A stretch of 64,000 nucleotides of DNA from Adiantum capillus-veneris. Lineage: Eukaryota; Streptophyta; Polypodiopsida; Polypodiales; Pteridaceae. The stretch lies in contig CM043950.1 of assembly GCA_014529385.2 (NCBI GenBank), positions 68,380,935 through 68,444,934 on the forward strand. Reading direction: 5' to 3'. The position numbers and the translations under genes were made by a program. Positions 44,460 to 56,139 of this stretch are shown in pieces (positions within the stretch are counted from its first letter, which is position 1; each line of letters opens with the position of its first letter). The notes under the pieces are model-generated. The model did no database searches, was not told where the DNA came from, and was given only the letters and a program-made list of their open reading frames with translations.

Positions 44460-44935
44460 GAGGCCAACTCAACCCTCAGGACTAAATAACGCATAGCATT
44501 AAAAAGGGGGGGGGGGGGGGGGGGGGGTAAGGGGATCGAGGGCAAAGAAGTGTGCGCACAAAAATCGGGGAGATCGCAGTAGTAGATGGACACTTATAAA
44601 CTAAACCCGGCCACCACAGACTAAACGCGGGCAGTGCCTATGTCTTAATAATGAAACCCAAAAAAATGGGCCATGATAACAACATGTGCGCACGGGTGGG
44701 ATGGTTACCCCATGCGTCTCAATCTGGCGACGAGGCCCTAGGTTCAAATCGAGTCGACGCCGACCTCTTTTTTCTCATTGATTTGCCTCGAATTCCCACG
44801 CATCCGGGTTTAATCCGCCTCGGGCTTCCTGCGTCCACTTCCGGGCCGTCGATCCCATCACCCCCCTTCCCTCTCTTTAATGTTCTGTGTTACTTAGTGT
44901 CGTGGAAACTCAACCCCTAGAGTCATGGGTCAACC
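44460..44935. mobile_element. Two SINE-like copies in inverted orientation
   Basis: On the minus strand 44600-44460 reads CCTCGATCCCC, a long C run, then TTTAATGCTATGCGTTATTTAG. On the plus strand 44660-44935 reads GTCGATCCC, CACCCCCCTTCCCTCTC, then TTTAATGTTCTGTGTTACTTAG. The right copy also contains GGTTCAAATCG (about 44741), close to the pol III B box, with GGGTGGGATGGTTA about 45 bases upstream as a possible A box. A tRNA-derived SINE is the simplest reading, though no full tRNA fold is present. Confidence 0.45.
44506..44527 (+). repeat. Poly-G tract, 22 bases
   Basis: An uninterrupted G run between AAAAA and TAAGGGG, within the left SINE-like copy (a C run in that copy's orientation). 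Confidence 0.95.
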
Positions 44936-45169
44936 CCTCTTCCTAAGAACTCTGCATTCACTTGCTTAGAATTGTACTAGAGTTGTGTTACACACTTATA
45001 CTTCCCTCTAGATTCTTAGCTCAAGGATATAAAGAAAGATACTTTTTAATCTCTCATGAATAATGCAATTTTAAAATTTCTCTTTCATTAGCCCTTATGA
45101 ATGCCTCTTTGCTCTATTTATCCTAATCCATCATAAATTATTGCTTCTTGTAAAGTTTAATTATCTATA

Positions 45170-45303
45170 GCATCATTCTTTTGTTGCAATGGTCTGCTCA
45201 AATATGCACCCCTTGCTCTTACAAATTTATGTTAGAGCATCATTCTCTTGTTGCAATGGTCTACTCAGCTACACACCCTTTTCTCTTACAAAGTTATGTT
45301 ACA
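45170..45303. repeat. 67-bp tandem duplication
   Basis: GCATCATTCTTTTGTTGCAA at 45170 recurs in slightly altered form at 45237, including CAATGGTCT and CTCTTACAAA. Confidence 0.85.
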
Positions 45304-46339
45304 AGATCTTAATTTTTTGTAGTGCACCTTTGTTGGTTGTATGAAAATTACACAAGTTTTATGAATGGATTTTGTATCTTAGAGAAATGGTGGTCACCAC
45401 AAACACATGCTGCAAAATTAGACTCATTGTAATCATCATAGATCTTGGGCATATAAATAATGTGAATCCTTAATAGAGACTACATCTTGTCCTACCACTT
45501 ATAACTAGCACGCTAAATAAATGGTACATCTAATCTTGTTTAAAAGTGGCTTGTAAAAGAAGTGTTGCTTGTCTCCATCCTTCTTTAAGGGACTCCATGC
45601 TTCTAGAAACATTCAAGGTATTTTATGTGTCAAAATGCATGATGGAACATGATGATACATGGATAATCAATAAGTAATAGATGGTTGACACATCCTTCCC
45701 ATTTTATCAAGATTTACATGCTTCTCATATGTGATGTATCTCTTGCAAAAATAATCTCTATCATTTCCCTAATTGAAGCTCAAAATTTAGAAATTCATTT
45801 ACTGGAGCATAATCAAATGGGGCATGTATTGGCTAACTGGAAATCATCAAGATGGGATGGTCTCGTTGTGGATTTATTCCATACACTTTGGGATACCCTT
45901 GGCTTCACATCATTTGCCACTATTGGTGCAATGCATGTCATTTCTTGGAAAGAAGGTTTGTTTAAATTGTTGCCATTGAAAAAAGTATAGGAGTTGATGG
46001 GGGCGAATAGGGATATATCTTGTGTTATCCTGTAAACAAAATGTTAGTATAACATCTCAAATATCACTTTTTATTTGGCCTTTCATTTTTCTCAATATTG
46101 TTTTGTACCTTGATGTTATGATTAGTAGGTTGCATTACATATCATTCTTGCTTCTTTGATGAAAAAATCCTTTATAATGAAAATGTATATTATGTAAAGA
46201 GTTCCAATTTTGATCAAAATCCTCATTGCTCTAGTTTGACCCCACTTCAAGCTCTAGTTTGACCTCCACTTCAAGCTCCTTGATCCATTGCTCCAGAGAT
46301 TTGTAAGCCTCATCTGTGCTTTGCAATGTAGCCACGGTG

Positions 46340-47960
46340 GGACTGATTATGATTTGATTAAGTAACTGGTTTTTTCATAGCAACGAGACTTTGATTGTAC
46401 CAGCAATATCAAGTTGGACTTTTGTAGGGTAGTGGTTACCTCCTTAATATGTTGCTCTTGCTTATGGTTTCTTGTGTACAAGGTTTTCAACTCTTCTTTG
46501 GATTTGGATGTGACCTCTTCTAGTTTTCTGTTTTTATTATCCATGGCCTCTTGATATGCCTCATTAAAGGATCTCACCACCTCAAGCCTTTTGTTTGTGA
46601 ACTCTAGACGTTGATGTAAGTGATGGAGCTAGTGGTGTCGAGCATAGATCTTGTCCTTCATCCTCTCCATTGCTGCCTAAGAATACTTGGCAAACGCATC
46701 TATATCTTTCAGGCTCTCTTCCTGTTTGTAAGTTCTTGCTTCAACATTTTTTTTCCTTTGTCAAGAGCTATCCATTTGGCCTTTCAGCTAGTTTTTGTCA
46801 AGACATCTTTGGAGGCTCTATTTGTTCTTCAAAACTCTCCACATTGTGAGCATTGGTATCCTTTTGAGGTTGCTCAATTGGACGAGTAGTGTGGAATTTC
46901 CTCCTATAAATTTGGCTATTGTTCAAGATTGTCTTTAGTTGGTGGTGTTGGTTTGGCATCCTGTGTCTTGGCTTGCTCTCTCTAGTTTTCTTCTTTTTCA
47001 TAAAGGTATTCCAATCCTGCCAAAGGATCATCATCTTGATAGTCCATGGGATTTTTGGAGCAAATTTTAAAAATCCCCTTTTCTTCAAAATCCCCTTTTA
47101 TCCCTCTTGCTCAAATACAATTTCTTCTCTTTCTATCCTTGCCGCTCTTTGGGTTGGCTCTTCAACTAGCACGGTGGGGCGTGGTCATTCCTTGAGCACT
47201 ACCTCTTCCACTTTAGCTTTGCCTTTTTCTCTCTTGATTTTCTCTCTAGAGGTGTCTCCTCCTCCTCATCTTGTTCCTTGCCTCCCACTTCAGAGATGTT
47301 GACAACTCTTCTTCTTAATCCTGTGGAAATTGGTGGTGCTCTAGTCTGTACTTCTTCTTCTTCTCCATCTAATTTGTATGCTAGCCATAACTTTTGTTCT
47401 GGGGCTAGTGGTAGGTGTACTCCTTGGCCGATAGCATGATATGCTATCTTGATGAGAACTTTTGGAGGCCCCAAGAAGGAGTTACACTCTAGTTTCTTTA
47501 CATGTGCTAGAGTAGTGTGGATATAATGGGCATGGTTGAACTGTGTAGCTCTTTCCTTATTTGATGCTTGTGTGAAGGTAGATGCCACTGCGTGATTAGG
47601 GCATGTGTACCAAGGTGGCCTCTTTGTGGCAAAATGGAAATGATGGTGGTAAAGTCTGAGTGCCCGCTCTATTCCTTTTTGTATGAGATCAATGAATGAT
47701 GTTGATTTTCTAGTGAATCTACCCGTGGTAGGTAGCTGGCAGTCTCTCATTGGTTTTCCCCCTTTGGGCAACCTTAGAGCATCTGCTATCTGATAATTTG
47801 TGATGCTCACCTCTATTGGAGTGTCATTAAAATGTGAAATGGTGGCTCGACCATATTCATTAATGTTGTGCAACAAATCATAAGCCATTTTGTAGTCGAA
47901 ACCACATGGTTCTAGCTGGATATAGTCTGTAAGGCCTATTTTCTCCCATAATGGCCTAAC
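46340..47960 (-). pseudogene. Unrecognised retroelement-type protein with C-terminal coiled coil, decayed
   Basis: The best preserved piece is an open frame of 229 codons (47888-47199). It continues upstream as LWEKIGLTDYIQLEPCGFDY and reads MAYDLLHNINEYGRATISHF, then ERALRLYHHHFHF, then KIAYHAIGQGVHLPLAPEQK, ending in an acidic then basic tail. Farther down in other frames is a Glu/Lys-rich coiled coil (MDNKNRKLEEVTSKSKEELK, about 46400-46530). I do not recognise the family. The layout and the retroelement debris around it suggest a Gag-like or plant-mobile-domain-like protein. Stops and frameshifts lie between the parts. Confidence 0.4.
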
Positions 47961-48293
47961 TGCGTCTTGCCTTGCTAGGTCTTGAGATTATTTTCATACC
48001 AACTACACTTCAACTCTTGATCCTTGTTCATTTTTTAATTTCCCATGATAGACTATGACATGATGGCTCTCTAAATGTTCTTTGGACAACCAAGTAACAT
48101 TTGCTTCCTTGAGAGAATCTTCTTCTAGCTGGTACGAGGGAAGCTTTGCCATCTTAGCCTTCATTGTTTTGTTTTTCGAAGCTCCCGAGGTAGATGAGAG
48201 AGATCCTGATAGTAAACTACCAAAATATGCTTGTCACACTTGTTTCACCACTTACTAACAATAGAAATGCTAATACAGTAACTTTGGTGCAAT

Positions 48294-49336
48294 AAAGATA
48301 AATTTTGGCATAATTTATCTTTAGCATTCCTAAGATGCTACTGTGCATTTGTGAATGAAAAATTGATGCCATAGTGGATGTACAGGGGGTGCATGTGCTA
48401 CAGGTGATATGCATGAAGTATGATGGCTTTCTAACCCCTATGGTGAGAGTTATAGGCAATTTTGTGTTCGTTTTTACGGCTACTAGAGATTGTTTTGCTT
48501 GAAGGGGATGGTCTTTGTCAATCTTAATGAAACTTGACATGGAGATTCACTTTAGCCATATGAACATATCTGTGGAAAACTTTGATAAGACAGGTTCCAC
48601 TGGTCTCAGATCTATCTTTGGCGCGCCAAAGATACATTTGTGTAGAATTACATCTTTTTGGGATTTTTTCTCTCTTAGGTGCTTATATGGGGTACCAATT
48701 AAGTTCTTGGTAAATTTTGAGCTCAAGTGGTAGGCCAAAAGTTTTTTATGTGCACCGCACCCTTTAGCGTATTTTGGCAGTAACTGCAACATAGGGAAGT
48801 GCATGAATGATGTGAGTGTACTAGGGTTGTGTAAGTTATTGAGGCTAAGTGGATCATACTTGTGTGACAAGATGTGCAAAAAGTGCTTCAAATGTGATAG
48901 TTTATCTTTGGCATGCCAAAGATAAATTTTGCATATTATTGCCATTTATGCCCTCCACTTGCCCCCTAGGTTAGTTAAGGTAGGTTGTGGCCCTGGATCT
49001 GTATCTTGCACTTGGTATTGATCCCGACAAAGTTGATTGTCTCCTCCTGAGTAGAGTTTAATTTGAGGCCACCAGGTTGTGGTTGTGGGCCCTTGGATGT
49101 TAGTAGAAGTTAGGTATAGTTTGTCGAGTACCCCTTTCTATTTTGAGGTCCAACGGATCAGTCTTTTGCACAGAAGTGCAAAATGTCACTTTGCGGTGGA
49201 GATATGATCATTTTTCCCTAAGTTGATAAGATGGACTTTGATACACCCCCAAACCTCTATAGGTATTTTTCTTGATGGAATTTGCAAGTGGATCAAAAAT
49301 CGTCTCCAGCCTTTTATCTATGGTATGCCAAAGATA
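48294..49336. repeat. Cluster of four related palindromes (GGCATGCCAAAGATAAA type)
   Basis: The half-site TTTATCTTTGGCA meets its exact complement to form a 26-bp perfect palindrome at 48901-48926. A 22-bp perfect version with GGCGCGCC centre lies at 48613-48634. A looped version, AAAGATAAATT / AATTTATCTTT with TTGGCAT between, lies at 48294-48322. A degenerate version with TATGGTATGCC lies at 49315-49336. The sequence between them has no recognised gene. Confidence 0.85.
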
Positions 49337-50599
49337 TTAGGTCAGTTTTTTGGTCAGCTTTTGCACTTTGGGGCCCACTATTGTGTTCTCCTATTTGAGA
49401 TGAACCTATGGTTCAAGTTTGGTGCTATTTAGATGCCCAATGTGGCCGGTGCACATGTTGTTGTTCCAAAAAACTCCTAGATTGCCCTGTGTTGTCGTGT
49501 CCCCCTACGACCTTGGTGGTGGACAAAGTGGTAATCAAAATGCTTCTCATTTTAGCTAGGAACCTACCCCTCATGATTGGAGAAAGGACCAACAGATCAT
49601 GCGTAGGCTCGCAAAAGAGCACCAAAAGTCACTAGCTAGAGCTCTCTCTCGAAGGGCTAGAATGCAAAATGAGAGTAGAAATGGCGTAAAGGACTATACA
49701 TACCTGGACTTTTTTGACACCCTCCATCTTGTACCTACCCATGGAGCCAAGTAGCCCTCACAATGTACTCGCAAATGATTTTTATTTTTAAACTAACACC
49801 TGAGGACCTTTTTGCCAAAAGTCGTCCTATGTGGTTAGTGAGTCGGAGTGGCTGTCGAACAATTTGATTAGAGTTGCCCCAAAACAAATTTGGTCGTTTC
49901 ATTGAGCTTCAAGATTTGGCATTTGAATTTGGATTTCAATTATGACATTCTTGATTATTTATTTATTTATTTATTACTTTTATTAGCATAATTGAAGGAA
50001 TTATCCAAAGCTACTTAGAAAAATTTCATTCCTCACTTGGCCATTTTTTTGTGGATTACTCCCTTTTTAGTAAATTTTTGGCCATAAAACATGCAAAAAG
50101 AGGAAAAATTGTAATATTTTTTATTTTTTGGTAGTATTTTCACTATTTACATGCACACCTAGGGATTATCATATTACATATCCCTATTCCGATGTTTTTA
50201 AGGAAATTTCACTCTTAAGTAATAAGAATTATCACTTTACCATTCAAACACTTTGAAATGCTGCCCTTATCCATACCTGCTTTAAGTTTCTGTGTTTGCA
50301 TTGAGAGTACCTCCCCCCCTCCTTGCCTGAGTCCTTTGAGACAACAGAGTATAGACCGGGTTGTGCAGTGCATGGGCAAAAAGATTGTGTCTATGCATGA
50401 CAGAGATTGGCCCTATCATGCTACTAATGTCAATGCATTTGAAATCACTATGCGATGCAAGAGGTGGGTCTTGAGCAGTGTACTCAAGGGTTGCCAATGG
50501 CAAAGAATCCTGTTGATTGACTATCTTGAAGAGAAAATCCCATAGCACGTGCACTCATTCTTTGATAATGCCATACGCACTTGCCATAGCCATTGTGTT

Positions 50600-52300
50600 G
50601 AAAGTGTCTAGAATTTCTTGTGCTGGTGAATTCTTTAGCACCCACCATCAACATATATAACTTCCCTTGGTTGTGCCTTGAATTGTCGTTTGTGAATAGC
50701 TGGTGACTTAGGCTTAGCTTTAGATTCCTACTTAGGTTTCCATACCCATTTTGTCATTTGTAATTGTGGTTTTTGTTGTCGATGTGGGTAGGATGGTGCC
50801 ATAGTAAGCTTTTTCTTAGTATGCAATAGTATTTTAGGCACCAAGATGTGTTTAGGACTGGTAGCGAGTTGGGTCTTGGGTACCCAAAATTACCTAGTTC
50901 CTTGCATGTATGTCTTGTGTGAATGAATTCAAAAATGCATAGTGGGAACTGGTGTGATGTTTCCCTGGTTATTTGGTGGAGTCGAATATTTGAGAGTGGC
51001 TTTCCAATCTTCTCAACTATAAGAAAATGGTACTCTTAGTTTTCCACCCTTGAGAGCTAATTTGAGAACCTTGTCATGCCAATCTTGAACGGCCTTGTAG
51101 GTGCACATCCAAGGAACTCCTAGCACAATATCTTCATTCATATGCTCTTCTCAAATACAAATAAAGATTTGGGCAGAGTACTCAAGAAAAAGACTCTTTG
51201 ATCAAGGCCTTCAATAAACACATTCATGAAATGACCTTGGAGAGTGAATTCATTGTGTGAAATGGCAACATCGCGAAAGGCGAGTTTTGCAATGTAATAT
51301 GTAATGGAGGATTGTGGTTTGAATGCCTTCCAATTTCCGCTCATCCACATTCCAAATTCATCAAGATCCAATACATCCTTTCACAAACAAATAAAGGGTA
51401 AGAAAAACAAAATTAAGCTATGAACAAAGAGTAAAAAGAAGTAGGATAGATTTTACCTTTTGCTCCTTATCCTCCTCCTCTCTATTACTCTTGGCATCCA
51501 AGTCACTGGATGACTTCACTGCATCCAAAATTTTGGGCTCATTGGAGGGGGGAATGCATTAAATTAGGTGTCTTTGTAGCCACAACCTTGTCTTGTGTGG
51601 CTTGAAAATCTTCCTCTGCCACATGCAATTCCTCTACTACCATAAGCTATTTACACACAAGTGCAATAGTGTTAATGGTACAATCACAATGAGGGGTGGG
51701 AGCTTGGTCTCAAGGGCATCTTGAGTGGAGACTAGGGAAAATTAATCCTTGGTACATAACACACTTAGACACTCATCCATGTGTAGGCCAAATGCTTTTT
51801 CCACGTCATGTAAAAAAATAAACTCCTCCCATCCACAACCACTGATGATAAGCAATTAATCTCTACTTCTGGGATGGCCTCATCCATCGGTGGAGCATCC
51901 TCTAGAGTGGTACTAGTACACAACAATAGGTTTTTCACCAATTTATAGAGCCTCATGGGGTAGTCAAGCAGAAGTGCCTGCCCTTTGGTGGCAGGGTTCA
52001 TGGGGACACCTTGCGGCTCCTTGATGATGGCACCAATTTTAACATGTGGCAATCGAGCCTCCTCCAAATTGGGTTCCTCATTGATAGAAAAGAAAGATGA
52101 ACACAGAAATGCGATAAAGATACTCCACCCCCAATTGTTGCTTCTTTAGCGCTAGCACCCTTGGAGGCTGCTCATCCAAGAAATACGACATATTTGATGA
52201 TGTGCTCCTCCATGAATGCCAAAATCTCCACAAATCCATCCATATGGAGGGAAATTGTGGCAAAAAGTTTGGGGATACGAGTGAGAATCGTGTAAAGATC
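50600..52300 (-). pseudogene. Retroelement Gag/protease relic with WxPK motifs
   Basis: Minus-strand pieces in transcription order are: KEPQGVPMNPATKGQALLLD (about 52000); a segment with MWMSGNWKAF (about 51340); DIVLGVPWMCTYKAVQDWHD (about 51060-51120), which fits the C-terminal ILGxPW block of a retropepsin; then FWVPKTQLA, HILVPK and KWVWKPK (about 50730-50890). Protease followed by W-x-P-K motifs is the same order as in the Gag-only element at 12-20 kb. Frames change repeatedly and stops are common. Confidence 0.5.
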
Positions 52301-52790
52301 TAGCTTTCTCCTGAGGTTGCTGTCCTTAAGGAAGAGAGTGAAGCATCAAAAAGGGGTGGGTGTGGGTACAAAGGCACTTGTAGAGATTTGTGGATGCATC
52401 CATGTTTGGTTTTGAGTGCTCGTCCAAGAAATGGCTTACATTGATGGCAATTTCATGAAATTTTTTCATGCACTACTTTGAGTATGGGTGATCTTCTTTG
52501 TGAATGTAGTGCAAGAGGTTGCAAGGCACCCCTACATGTGGGGGGATAGCTACGGCATATTTGATGATGTTCTACTCCATGAATGCCAAAATCTCCACAA
52601 ATGCATCCATATGGAGGGAAATTGTGACAACAAGGTTGGGGAGACCAGTGAGAATTGTGTAAAGTTCTAGATTTCTTGTGAAGTTGGTGTTCTCAAGGAA
52701 GAGGGTGAAGAATGAAAAAGGGGTGGGTGTGGATACAGAGGCACTTGTAGAGATTTGTGGATGCATCCATGTTTGGTGTGGAGTGTTGAA
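52191..52790. repeat. Diverged tandem duplication, 367-bp offset
   Basis: TATTTGATGATGT at 52191 recurs at 52558. About 230 bases that follow are clearly related, including CCATGAATGCCAAAATCTCC and GAGATTTGTGGATGCATCCA. It sits at the upstream end of the retroelement relic. Confidence 0.88.
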
Positions 52791-52799
52791 GGACAATGC

Positions 52800-55260
52800 A
52801 AGAGCTTAGGGTTTGTGAAAGTGAAAAGTGAATGAGTTAGTAGGCCCCCCCTTTATAGAAGGGTCCTTTTAGAAAAAAGGTAATTTAATTGAACATAGCT
52901 CAAAAATACCATTGTTTTTTAGGATCTCCTCCTTGAACTTCATTTTGTCCCACATTCTCTTTCCAATCTACAAAGTTTCAACATAGATTAAAGCAATGAG
53001 CATAATCCTTTGATGGGGGCTAAAATATTGGGGGATGCATTATGTAGCAGGTTAGTATATGATGTGAGATCAAGTCGAGGGGTCTTCTATTCAATTATTT
53101 TAGGAAAGTTAACAGAGATAAATTAAGAAAATGGGTTTTTATATTCAATGTTGAAAACAGTTCCCAAAATAAGGGGTCGTTTAATCATTCAAACATGTAG
53201 AGATAGGGGTTCTTTGAATACCCTTCCACGAACACACATTATATGGGGTTGGTTCTCAATAGTGCACCCCCGAGACTAAAAGCTTTGATGAAAACATCCT
53301 TACCTTGTTTGGAGACAAATATGATCTTTTTGAAGGTCCTCAAAGCCTATAATGGCTAAATGTTGTTTCACATTGTCGAGATTCCAATGCTTGTTGACTT
53401 GGACACCTTCCAAAGCCTCATTATAATGTCAAAACTTGCAAGGGAATCCACACTCCAAACTTGCACATCCAATGATCATAATAAAATTGTATGTACAAGA
53501 AAGTGTGGTATTTTGAATAGTACATTCTAGTACTTGATGCTCCAACCCTACAATGGTACCTATCTCCATTGTGCATGCCCTCCACAAAATACCAGCTCTC
53601 TTCTATAAGCATCCCCAAATCTTCACAATGCACATATTTGCAACAAACATTGTGGATGTCTCCACAAATGCAAACTCTTTACAGATATGCACAAAACAGT
53701 GAACATGAAACACCAACTCAAGCCCATAAATCTAGAGGCTTTAGTATATTTCAAGGAGTTTTGAACATCTAATACCATCATGTGATTGAAAGATGCTACT
53801 AACCATCAATCTTAATGTGGCCACTCCATACTTAACAAAGAAGATATATTGATGGGTTCAAGCTTCCCACAACCTTGCATAGTAGTATGAAAAATTTAGG
53901 AGTTGAATAGAAGAAAATTCTACATTGAACCACCTTGGTTGGACAAAGGTGTGCAAAAGGTGTTTCTCCGCCACCAATCTAGATGAAAATATGACTACAA
54001 AATCAAGCAATTACATAACTATGAAGCCCGAAAAAACTTTCAATGCGGCTTCACACCCAACTCCGTATTTTGAAAGAAAGTATTCACAATGTGGTAGGAA
54101 TCAAGTACATTGTTGCAATTGGATGCTTAACATTGATAAAACATGTTTCACAATGGCTATTGTCCCCATGTCCTTGCAATTATTAAATCCAAGAAACTTT
54201 CCGTTCCAATGATGGTCCAAGTTTTCACGATTTTGAACACGGTGAGAACCAATAGCAGATGGCTGCATGTATATCCAAGCACCTTTGGTGAAATCTTGTG
54301 GCACCTAATCACCATAGGGCTACATGTATAACCACATGATTTCATTTGACATTTTTGAAACACATCTTATGTGCACATCTATGTTTATTTCCACCATTTG
54401 AAGCTTTTATAGTAATTTTTTATAAGATTAGAGGTGCATGTGCATGAATTTGTTGGGGTTTGATTAGCATTATTTTTTCATTGTTTATCAAATTGTGTAT
54501 ATGTGTGTTCCTAGGGAACAAACTTATGGTAAAATCAGCTTCCACATCAATTGTGGGGATCAAAGTCCCCTCACACCCTCTCATGTTCAAAAACTTGTCT
54601 CTTATGCTTACCCTCCAGGACACAAACTAGCAACAAAACTTGTGAAACTCCATCACATACAGGAAAGCAGACATCATCATTGATACCCCCCAAACCAATT
54701 GATGAAGGGAAACTATGGTTGATGGTGATGGGTTTCAACTTGTTGTTAAATGAAAATTCAAGGCTAGGAATGTTCATACAACCTATGTCTTGCCCACAAT
54801 ATACAATGTATTACATGACATCCCCTTCCCTGAAATATTGGTTGCCATTGACTCCGCCCAAGGAATTCACTAGGAAATATGTAAGATAGCACGTGAAAAC
54901 AAAATAAGGGATTTATAGCTAGATACATTTACAAAAAAATGCACTTACATAACGAGTTTTTTAATTGAGAAAGTGAAAATTTCATACATAAGGGCTAGTT
55001 TTTTTTACAAGAATGCATACATAAGGGGAACATCTAATACTTGAAGATATACAGGTAAGGGATTATTTGAATACCTCTTGTTTGACGTGCTATATGCAAT
55101 TTTTACATAGTGGACTCCCCTGGGTGACTTCGTAGTCAGCACCTTCAAGCCACCCAAGACAATTGATCCTTCGGCCATTAACTTATAGGTTATTATGAAT
55201 GAAGTAGAAGAAAACACAAAATTTGTTCTCTCGACCCACAGTCATAGCCTACACATTTAA
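52800..55260. other. Spacer with two possible LTR-start fragments
   Basis: No gene is recognised. On the minus strand CTCGGGGG-TGCACTATTG (near 53262) and AGGGGAGTCCACTATG (near 55115) are each followed by AT-rich sequence and GGTATTCAAA. They resemble each other and the segment near 38000, and may be related LTR starts. Confidence 0.3.
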
Positions 55261-55271
55261 TCCATGAAGGT

Positions 55272-55590
55272 CGGCACTTGCAATGTAAGGGGCTTGAAAT
55301 TCCTTGATAAATAAACCTCTTTCACACAGTGGTTGTTAGCAATGAATGCGGATGTCATTTGTATCCAGGAGCATTAGTTGCACAAAAGGATAGGTAGGAT
55401 GATGCATTACAAGAGATATCAATTATTTTACTTGGGTGGTAGAGATGGGTATTCATGTGTTTTAACATGTAATAAAGTTTCATACAAGTCACAATGGCTT
55501 TTGGATGATGAATTCAACTGATGTTCTATCTTTCTAGCTGTGGATACATCGTTGGGTGGATGCATGAATAGGTGGACTTACTACCTGTGT
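55272..55590 (+). pseudogene. LINE endonuclease N-terminal fragment
   Basis: The plus frame reads KVGTCNVRGLKFL, a stop, then LAMNADVICIQEH, and later YLGGRDGYSCV. This is the start of an exonuclease-endonuclease-phosphatase domain as in LINE ORF2 (usually TWNVRGL...DVICIQE). Stops interrupt it, and no RT follows before the microsatellites at 55724. It differs in sequence from the LINE at 1-5 kb. Confidence 0.65.
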
Positions 55591-55721
55591 CCCGGACACA
55601 CTAGCACGCTGGTAGCTACCTCCCAAATCTAAAGGTGGAGGGAAACTTTTGAGTGAATTTAATAATGATATTTTAAAAAACATGACAGAGACCACGATCG
55701 AAGGTTGTTACACCTTTTCGT

Positions 55722-55966
<245 letters not shown>

Positions 55967-56139
55967 TGCATGCGAATCCATAGCTGGTGTTTAGGGCTTA
56001 TCTTTGGATAGGGTACCCACTTTGGCATCCTCTTTCCACCTCTCAAAGACTCACAAGATGGTGGAAATCATTCTAGTTGAGGATATTGTGAGTTTAACAA
56101 GTAGCACATGCCTTTGTTGTGACTCAGTCAAGTGCAACT

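Noticed and set aside
44690-44765. tRNA gene suggested by GGTTCAAATC
   Set aside because: No acceptor-stem pairing or anticodon arm can be formed around the B-box-like motif; a SINE-like relic fits better.
48546-48945. 132-codon minus-strand open frame
   Set aside because: No domain or composition signal; it spans two of the palindromes, whose translation it contains, and looks accidental.
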